Of a DNA stretch of 34,993 nt, positions 30,202-34,993 are shown one piece after another (position 1 is the stretch's first letter; each line of letters starts with the position of its first letter). Below the pieces are notes generated by a model that searched no databases, was not told the origin of the DNA, and saw only the letters and a list, made by a program, of their open reading frames with translations. Source of the stretch: Spongiactinospora gelatinilytica (lineage in GTDB: Bacteria > Actinomycetota > Actinomycetes > Streptosporangiales > Streptosporangiaceae). The stretch lies in NCBI RefSeq assembly GCF_003236385.1, contig NZ_POUA01000031.1, positions 1 through 34,993 of the forward strand, written 5' to 3'. A program made the position numbers and the translations under genes.

Positions 30202-31020
30202 TCACCCGGCCCTCGCCATCCGCCGGGCCGCCAGCAGCAGGGCCAGCAGCCCCACGACCGCCGTCACGGCCAGTTCGCGGACCGCCGCCGGCTGCCCCGC
30301 GGTCATGGACGCCCGGCCGTTCAGGTAGGGCGCGATGGTCTGCCGCAGCGGGTCGATCACGTACGTGAGCGGGTTGGCCAGCGCCAGGCCGGCGAGCCAG
30401 GACGGCAGGCCGGACACCGGGAACAGCGCCCCGGACAGGAAGATCATCGGGGTGATCGTGAACCCGAGCACGGCGTGCAGGGTCTGCCGCCGGCCGACCG
30501 ACACCGCCAGCAGCGTGACCAGCGTGGTCAAGGTGAACGCGATGAGCGTCAGCTCCGCCGCCAGCGTCGCCAGCAGCGCCGGGTCGTAGGGCAGCCGGGC
30601 CACCCCCGCCAGCGCCAGCACCAGCGCACCCTGGCAGGCGGCGACCGTCGTGCCGCCCGCGCACCGCCCGGCCAGCAGGCTGGCCCGGTGTACCGGGGCG
30701 ACCAGCATCTCGCGCAGGAAGCCGGTCTCCCTGTCGATGGCGATGGACACCCCCGTGGCGACGGCCGGCAGGTAGACCGTCATCACCAGCACGCCGGGGA
30801 ACAGGTAGGTGCGGTAGTCGCCGACCGGCGGGGCGTCCGGGATGAGCGAGCCGAGCCCGGTGCCCAGCACCACCAGGTAGATCAGCGGCTGGGAGAGGAC
30901 CAGCGCCACCTGGGCGGGGTTGCGCAGGCAGCGCAGGATCTCCCGCCGCCAGACCACCCCGGCGGCCCTCGTCTCCCACAGCATCCGCCGCCGCGCTCCG
31001 GCGCGGCCGATCCAGATCAT
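30202..31020 (-). CDS. ABC-2 type exporter permease (DrrB-like)
   Basis: A 272-residue integral membrane protein with six hydrophobic segments and the ABC-2 permease layout: REILRCLRNPAQVALVLSQPLIYLVVLGTGLG near the N-terminus, RETGFLREMLVAPVHRASLLAGR in the cytoplasmic loop, and ITPMIFLSGALFPVSGLPSWLAGLALANPLTYVIDPLR near the end, typical of daunorubicin-resistance-type exporters. The ATG start overlaps the ATPase stop (ATGA). With the ATPase it would form an exporter, here probably for the product of the linked cyclase (inference). Confidence 0.88.
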   Translation of the reverse strand: MIWIGRAGARRRMLWETRAAGVVWRREILRCLRNPAQVALVLSQPLIYLVVLGTGLGSLIPDAPPVGDYRTYLFPGVLVMTVYLPAVATGVSIAIDRETGFLREMLVAPVHRASLLAGRCAGGTTVAACQGALVLALAGVARLPYDPALLATLAAELTLIAFTLTTLVTLLAVSVGRRQTLHAVLGFTITPMIFLSGALFPVSGLPSWLAGLALANPLTYVIDPLRQTIAPYLNGRASMTAGQPAAVRELAVTAVVGLLALLLAARRMARAG

Positions 31021-32012
31021 GCCGGGGACCCTCCCATTCTCTGGCCGGTGTAGTGCAGGAAGACCTCGTCCATCCCCGGCCGCCTGACCTCGACCGACAG
31101 CACGGGGACGCGCAACTCGGCGCACAGCCGCGGGATCGCCGCGGCCGCACCGGGGAGCCGCAGGTGCAGGCCGTCCGGGCCGCGGGTGGCCGACACGCCC
31201 ATCCGCTGCGCCAGCAACATCGCGGCGGTGCGGTCGTCGGCGGTCCGCAGGTGCACCCGGTCGGTGCCGAGCGCCGCGCGCAGCGCCGCGGGCGAGTCGT
31301 GGGCGAGCAGCCGGCCGCCGTCGATGATGCCGACGTGGTCGCAGTGGTCGGCCTCCTCCAGGTAGTGGGTGGTCAGGAACATGGTGAGGGCCCTGTGCTG
31401 GCGGAGCTGGAGCAGGTGCTCCCAGACCTGGGCGCGGGCGGCCGGGTCGAGCCCGCGGGTGGGCTCGTCCAGGAACAGCACCTGCGGGGAGGTGAGCAGC
31501 CCGCGGGCGATGGCCAGGCGGCGTCTGCCGCCGCCCGACAGGGCCCGCGCCCGGATGTCGCGCTCGTCGTACAGGCCGAGCAGGTCGAGCGCCTCGTCCA
31601 TGCGGCGGCGGGTCTCGTGCCTGCCCATGCCGTGCAGCGCGGCGTGGAAGCGCAGGTGCTCGGCGACGGTGAGGTCGCCGTCGCACGCCGAGTCCTGGAG
31701 GACCAGGCCGATGCGCCGCCTGACCTCCACCGGGTCGGCGAGGACGTCGACCCCCGCCACCCGCGCCTGGCCCGCGGTCGGGCGCAGCAGCGTGCACAGC
31801 ATGGCCATGGTGGTGGACTTGCCCGCCCCGTTGGGGCCGACGAACGCGAACAGCTCGCCGGCCTCCACGCTGAGATCGATCCCGGCCACGGCGGGCACGC
31901 CCCGGTAGGACTTGGCCAGCGCCCGGGTGTAGACGGCGGGCGAGGCCCCCCAGGGCGCGTTGCGCCGGTGCAGGCCGGTCCGGCGGTGGTGGGTGGTGTC
32001 GGGTGCCATCAC
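31017..32012 (-). CDS. ABC exporter ATPase (DrrA-like)
   Basis: A 331-residue ATP-binding subunit. Walker A is GPNGAGKST (59-67), the Q-loop is LVLQDSACDGDLTV, the signature is LSGGG (158-162, with Gly in place of Gln), Walker B is LFLDEP (D182, E183), followed by LTTHYLEEAD with the switch His. The C-terminal ~80 residues form the DrrA-type regulatory domain (VRRPGMDEVFLHYTGQRM). GTG 32012 and ATG 32009 are both possible starts; the first has only a weak ribosome site. It lies 75 bp after the cyclase gene and overlaps the permease start, so all three genes look like one operon. Confidence 0.9.
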   Translation of the reverse strand: MMAPDTTHHRRTGLHRRNAPWGASPAVYTRALAKSYRGVPAVAGIDLSVEAGELFAFVGPNGAGKSTTMAMLCTLLRPTAGQARVAGVDVLADPVEVRRRIGLVLQDSACDGDLTVAEHLRFHAALHGMGRHETRRRMDEALDLLGLYDERDIRARALSGGGRRRLAIARGLLTSPQVLFLDEPTRGLDPAARAQVWEHLLQLRQHRALTMFLTTHYLEEADHCDHVGIIDGGRLLAHDSPAALRAALGTDRVHLRTADDRTAAMLLAQRMGVSATRGPDGLHLRLPGAAAAIPRLCAELRVPVLSVEVRRPGMDEVFLHYTGQRMGGSPA

Positions 32013-32087
32013 GCCCCCGGCCGGGCGTGGTCGGTCGGGCCCTTCATGGGGCCGGTGGCGGCGCGGGCGCGCAGGTCACGGGCGGCA

Positions 32088-33932
32088 TCAGCGTCCTCCG
32101 ATCGCCATCGCGGACAGCCGCTCCCGCCCCGACAGCGAGCGCAGCCAGATCTCGCAGGCGAGGGTCCGCGACAGCGGGGCGACGGCGTGCAGCGGCGGCC
32201 GTGGCCCGGTGAGGGCGGCCCGCAGGGCCGCGGGGTCGATCAGCCCGAGCCGGGCGAGCAGCGAGGAGGAGAACAGGTCCATCAACTCCGTGCGGTGCCG
32301 GCGCAGCCCCGCGTAGAACTCGGCCGCGGGCCCGCTGCGCGGCGGGCGGCCGAGGAAGGGCCGCGGCACCAGCCCGTCCATCGCGGCGGCGAGCAGCGGC
32401 TTGCGCAGCCCGGGCGCGCCGCGTTCGTGCGGCCGTACCGACAGCGCCGCCTCGATCACGGGGTCGTCCAGGTAGGGCGCGGCGTAGGGCAGCCCGAGGC
32501 GGACGGTGGCCTGCTCGACCTGCCGGAGCCCGGCGCCCGCCGTACGCGCCTGGAGCAGGGCCGCGTGCTGGGCCCGGCGCCGGCACAGCGGCGGCGGCTC
32601 GTCGTCGGCGATCCCGGACAGTACGCCACGGGCCGCCTGGACCGCCTGCCCGGTGGCCCACACGGGCATCCGCGGCGGCGTGCCCCAGGTCAGCGCGAGC
32701 GCGCCACCGGACGCGGGCTCGCTGCTCAGGCCGCCCGCGCACTCCGCCAGCCACGCGGCGTGCGAGTCGCGCTCGGCCAGTTCCCGCAGCGCCCGCCACC
32801 ACGGCATGCGGTGGGCGCGCAGGTGCGCGAGCGCGGTCAGCGGCCGGCGCCGGACGAGATCGTGCAGATAGGACGGCTGGACCGAGAACAACTCGTCGCC
32901 GCCCACCCCCGTCAGGTGCAGGTAGGAGCCGGCCGCGATCAGCCGGTCGGTCACGTAGGCGATCCGCGCGGTGTCACGCACCCAGCCGGAGGGCTCCTCC
33001 AGGGCCTGCCGGGGCTCGGTCAGCCCGCCGAACCACGGCGGGACGTCGTCGCGCTCGGCCGTGAGGTGCCTGGCGTTGGGCAGCGCCGCGGCGGCCCGGC
33101 GCGCCCACACCGTGTCGCCCGCCCCGCTGGGGCCGGTGTCGGCGCCCTGGCGGTGGATGGTCACCAGGCGGCCCGAGCCGCGCCCGGCCAGGAAGCACAG
33201 AGCGGTGGAGTCGAGCCCGCCGGACAGGTCGGCGCTGATCGTGTCGCCGTAGTGGGAACCGCCCTTGGCGCAGGAGCCGACCGCCGCGACCAGCGCGTCG
33301 CGCACCGCCTCCGCGCCCTCGGCCAGCGGCAGCGCCGGCTCCGGCGGACTCCACCAGCGGCGCAGCGTCGCCGTGCCGTCCGGCTCCAGGATCAGGCAGT
33401 GGTCGGGCGGCACCCCGGTGACGCCGCGCCACACCCCCGCCTGCTGGAGCGGCCAGGCCGCGCAGTACGGCAGCAGCCGCGCGGCGAGGACGCCCTCGTC
33501 GACCGGCGCGCCGGTCACCGTGGCCAGCACGTCGGAGCGGCTGGCCGCCACCGTCACGCCCGCCACCCGGGCCTGGAATATCCGGCGCACCGCCGAGGCG
33601 CTGCCCCGGGCTCGCACCCTGCCGCCGACCGCGGCGATCAGGTGGAAGCTGCCGGGCAGCCCCGCGACCACGCGTTCCACCTCGTTCAGATCACGTATCC
33701 GGTCCAGCCGCCGCGCCAGGTCGGCGGTGGTGACCGGGCATCGCCCGAGCACCGCCACCTGCGCCGAGCCCGCGCGGGCGTGGCGGATCTGATCACACGG
33801 CCACTCGCCGACCAGCCACGGACGGCCGGACGCGTGATCGATCACACCGCTCGCCCACGGGCGCAGCGCCCCTGCCGCGGCGGCCCCGGCCGCCCCGTCG
33901 GGAAGGACGGCGAACCACGGCTCCCCTCGCAC
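32088..33932 (-). CDS. Lasso-peptide-type isopeptide-forming cyclase (asparagine synthetase-like)
   Basis: A 614-residue homologue of lasso peptide macrolactam synthetases. In known systems this enzyme adenylates an Asp/Glu side chain of the core peptide and joins it to the N-terminal amine. The glutaminase-like N-terminal domain (residues ~1-200) has no Cys2, starting MRGEPWFAVLPDG, as in lasso cyclases. ASGRPWLVGEW and VAVLGRCPVTTADLARRLDRIRDL are typical of the actinobacterial group. The ATP-binding PP-loop SGGLDST is at 237-243, followed by LTGVGGDELFSVQPSYL and YAAPYLDDPVIEAAL. The usual B1 (RRE) and B2 (protease) genes are absent on both sides. GTG 33932 has GGGGGA about six bases upstream. 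Confidence 0.82.
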   Translation of the reverse strand: MRGEPWFAVLPDGAAGAAAAGALRPWASGVIDHASGRPWLVGEWPCDQIRHARAGSAQVAVLGRCPVTTADLARRLDRIRDLNEVERVVAGLPGSFHLIAAVGGRVRARGSASAVRRIFQARVAGVTVAASRSDVLATVTGAPVDEGVLAARLLPYCAAWPLQQAGVWRGVTGVPPDHCLILEPDGTATLRRWWSPPEPALPLAEGAEAVRDALVAAVGSCAKGGSHYGDTISADLSGGLDSTALCFLAGRGSGRLVTIHRQGADTGPSGAGDTVWARRAAAALPNARHLTAERDDVPPWFGGLTEPRQALEEPSGWVRDTARIAYVTDRLIAAGSYLHLTGVGGDELFSVQPSYLHDLVRRRPLTALAHLRAHRMPWWRALRELAERDSHAAWLAECAGGLSSEPASGGALALTWGTPPRMPVWATGQAVQAARGVLSGIADDEPPPLCRRRAQHAALLQARTAGAGLRQVEQATVRLGLPYAAPYLDDPVIEAALSVRPHERGAPGLRKPLLAAAMDGLVPRPFLGRPPRSGPAAEFYAGLRRHRTELMDLFSSSLLARLGLIDPAALRAALTGPRPPLHAVAPLSRTLACEIWLRSLSGRERLSAMAIGGR

Positions 33933-33949
33933 CGCTGTTCCCCCGCCCG

Positions 33950-34009
33950 TCAGGCTTGGAGATCGGGAAACCGGGACTGCCGGGCAGGCCGGATATCTGT
34001 CGCGCTCAT
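33950..34009 (-). CDS. 19-residue ORF upstream of the cyclase (possible remnant or unusual precursor)
   Basis: MSATDIRPARQSRFPDLQA, with AAAGGAG about nine bases before its ATG and the cyclase GTG 17 bases after its stop. Its position is where a lasso precursor gene is usually found. It is too short for one (typically 35-50 residues) and lacks the Y-x-x-P-x-L leader motif and a ring-forming core. It could be a deleted precursor, a coupling ORF, or chance. Confidence 0.35.
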   Translation of the reverse strand: MSATDIRPARQSRFPDLQA

Positions 34010-34082
34010 GGGACCGCGCTCCTTTCCGCGATAGACCTTCGGTCACCCGCCATGTTCTACCCATCAGGAAGTGGTCACCATA

Positions 34083-34112
34083 AGTATCCGAAGGGTTACG
34101 CTCCGCGAACAA
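34083..34112 (-). promoter_or_regulatory. Candidate promoter of the cyclase-exporter operon
   Basis: On the minus strand, TTGTTC (34112-34107), 18 bases, GATACT (34088-34083). It lies about 75 bp before the 19-codon ORF. The region 34113-34172 between it and tenA holds a CCCCGA/TCGGGG hairpin (near 34157-34169) that could end tenA transcription. Confidence 0.4.
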
Positions 34113-34172
34113 TCTTGGTATGCATCCCTGGGCGCGCCGGATATCGACAGCGGCCCCCGACTCGGGGTCGGC

Positions 34173-34868
34173 TCAAAGTGAGACCCACTCCGCGGTGGGC
34201 CAGGTCTCCTGTCGCCACGCGCTGTCCCAGAACATCCACTCGTACTCGGTGGCCCGGCAGAAGGCGTGGACCATCTGCTCGCGGGTCTCCGGGCCGGCCG
34301 CCGCGGCCAGCCGGTCGGTGATCTCCTTGGCCTGGGTGACCGACTCGGCGAACGCCGGGTCGGCGTAGGTGGAGATCCAGGCGCGGTAGGGGTGGTCGGC
34401 GGCGCCGGCGGTACGCTCGAGCAGCGCCGCGCCCACGTCCTGGTAGACCCAGAAGCAGGGGAGGACCGCCGCCGCGAGCACCGGGTAGGGCGCCGACAGC
34501 GCGGTGGCCTGCAAGTACGACGAGTAGCCGAGACAGGTCGGCGAGGTCGCGATCCCGGACAGGTCGTCCGGGCTCAGGCCGTACTCCTCGACGTAACCGG
34601 CGTGCAGCGACGCCTCCGCGGTCAGCGCGGTGTTCGCGCTCTGCGCGTAGAAGGCCGCCTCGCCGACGTCGCCGGCGCGCGTGGAGGCGGTGGCCAACGC
34701 CTTGGAGAACGCCTCCAGATAGCGGGCGTCCTGGACGATGTAGAACGCGAACTTGTCGCGGTCGAGCGTGCCCGCGCCCAGCGCGGTGTTGAACGGGTGC
34801 TCGTGGATGGCCCGCACCAGCTTCGCGGTGCGCTGCCAGACCTCAGTGCAGAACGAACCCTCACCCAC
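34173..34868 (-). CDS. tenA: TenA-family aminopyrimidine aminohydrolase / thiaminase II
   Basis: A 231-residue helical enzyme that hydrolyses aminopyrimidines (thiamin salvage of HMP) or thiamin itself. D47 (YIVQDARYL), C138 (LPCFWVY, the nucleophile) and E208 (RATEYEWMFWD) match the Bacillus subtilis TenA catalytic residues D44, C135 and E205 by motif. The GTG start at 34868 has GAAGGGA about nine bases upstream, which lies inside a TPP riboswitch, so thiamin pyrophosphate should shut off its translation. The start codon coincides with the first base of the terminal palindrome. It is transcribed toward the lasso-type cyclase gene but the two are unrelated in function. Confidence 0.93.
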   Translation of the reverse strand: MGEGSFCTEVWQRTAKLVRAIHEHPFNTALGAGTLDRDKFAFYIVQDARYLEAFSKALATASTRAGDVGEAAFYAQSANTALTAEASLHAGYVEEYGLSPDDLSGIATSPTCLGYSSYLQATALSAPYPVLAAAVLPCFWVYQDVGAALLERTAGAADHPYRAWISTYADPAFAESVTQAKEITDRLAAAAGPETREQMVHAFCRATEYEWMFWDSAWRQETWPTAEWVSL

Positions 34869-34993
34869 GGTGACGTCCCTTCGCTAGTCCGAACTAGAGC
34901 AGGTTCTACGGGTGTGATCTCAGCCCGGCGCGCCGGGCTGAGATCACACCCGTAGAACCTGCTCTAGTTCGGACTAGCGAAGGGACGTCACCG
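34868..34993. repeat. Perfect 126-bp palindrome at the window end
   Basis: Bases 34868-34930 and 34931-34993 are exact reverse complements with no spacer, centred at CGGCG/CGCCG, the P3 stem of the TPP riboswitch. It begins at the tenA start codon and is cut by the window edge, so it could be longer. It contains the riboswitch 3' part twice, once on each strand, and no complete copy. Confidence 0.97.
34871..34940 (-). promoter_or_regulatory. TPP riboswitch (THI element), 3' part only
   Basis: On the minus strand, P3 stem CCCGGCGCGCCGGG, then CTGAGA, ACCCG, GAACCTG, then the P4/P5 arm and GCGAAGGGA: the conserved 3' two-thirds of a thiamin-pyrophosphate riboswitch, ending just before the tenA start. 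The expected 5' strand (the GGGGTGC-like P2 segment before P3) is missing; the sequence beyond P3 is an inverted copy of the same region. The Shine-Dalgarno lies in the last conserved segment, consistent with control of translation initiation. Confidence 0.8.

Noticed and set aside
27733-31053. A 1106-codon plus-strand frame opposite GH31 and the exporter
   Set aside because: Antisense shadow of well-supported genes; no domain and biased composition.
32013-32087. A 12-codon minus-strand ORF between the cyclase and ATPase genes as a peptide precursor
   Set aside because: No ribosome site, too short and no leader motif; ordinary intergenic sequence is simpler.
31053-34034. A 993-codon open frame on the plus strand opposite the cyclase and ABC genes
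   Set aside because: The translation is Arg/Gly/Gln-rich without any motif, while the opposite strand encodes complete, recognisable proteins.
34923-34990. A second TPP riboswitch on the plus strand
   Set aside because: It is only the mirror half of the palindrome, has no complete 5' part and no downstream gene in the window, so it is better explained by a fold-back duplication.
34868-34993. Hairpin telomere of a linear replicon
   Set aside because: Actinomycete linear ends carry terminal proteins, not closed hairpins, and the palindrome centre lies inside a gene-control element, which fits self-priming better.

Overview
High-GC, GTG-rich DNA from an actinomycete. An XRE/Scr1-type regulator next to a DUF397 protein, a DUF574-type methyltransferase, tandem RNHCP proteins, a secreted GH31 enzyme and a lasso-type cyclase together point to a mycelial actinobacterium, possibly Streptosporangiales (inference; no rRNA or other taxonomic marker is present). 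I see no tRNA, rRNA, CRISPR array, transposase or prophage.

Left part (1-11.6 kb). The 3' part of a secreted GH19 chitinase; a HAD phosphatase; two overlapping RNHCP zinc-binding proteins behind a leader with a short upstream ORF and a strong hairpin; an unusual protein joining an RNA polymerase alpha-CTD-like fold to a sigma-region-4-like HTH; a LigC/LigD-type ATP-dependent DNA ligase; a DUF574 methyltransferase; cytochrome bd oxidase (cydAB) behind a Rex-like site; a urea transporter, a 20-codon ORF and a CbiX-like chelatase; a D-2-hydroxyacid dehydrogenase; and a small unknown protein.

Centre (11.7-20.1 kb). A tRNA 2'-phosphotransferase (KptA) with a one-base frameshift near its end, an unknown protein, and then the most striking block: HTH protein, HerA-like ATPase, SbcD/Mre11, SbcC/Rad50 and NurA-like nuclease, all on the + strand with gaps or overlaps of 30 nt or less. 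This is the four-component end-resection set known from archaea, arranged as one bacterial operon. A three-copy TGTCGGTG element lies in its upstream divergent promoter region.

Right part (20.1-35 kb). A frameshifted, 3'-truncated phytase-like esterase gene; a minus-strand carbohydrate uptake operon (lipoprotein, two permeases, N-acetylneuraminate-lyase-like aldolase, no ATPase) with a good promoter; a GrpB protein; a strong bidirectional terminator; a DUF397/Scr1 pair with repeated GCATWCCGT elements upstream; a GH31 glycosidase; and a cluster of lasso-peptide-type cyclase plus a DrrAB-like ABC exporter, without the usual B1/B2 proteins or a recognisable precursor. The window ends in tenA with part of a TPP riboswitch. 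The last 126 bases are a perfect palindrome centred on the riboswitch P3 stem, which looks like a fold-back (snap-back) artefact at a contig end rather than natural sequence.

Two genes (kptA and the esterase) each appear to have lost one C from a CC pair. They may be real pseudogenes or sequencing errors.
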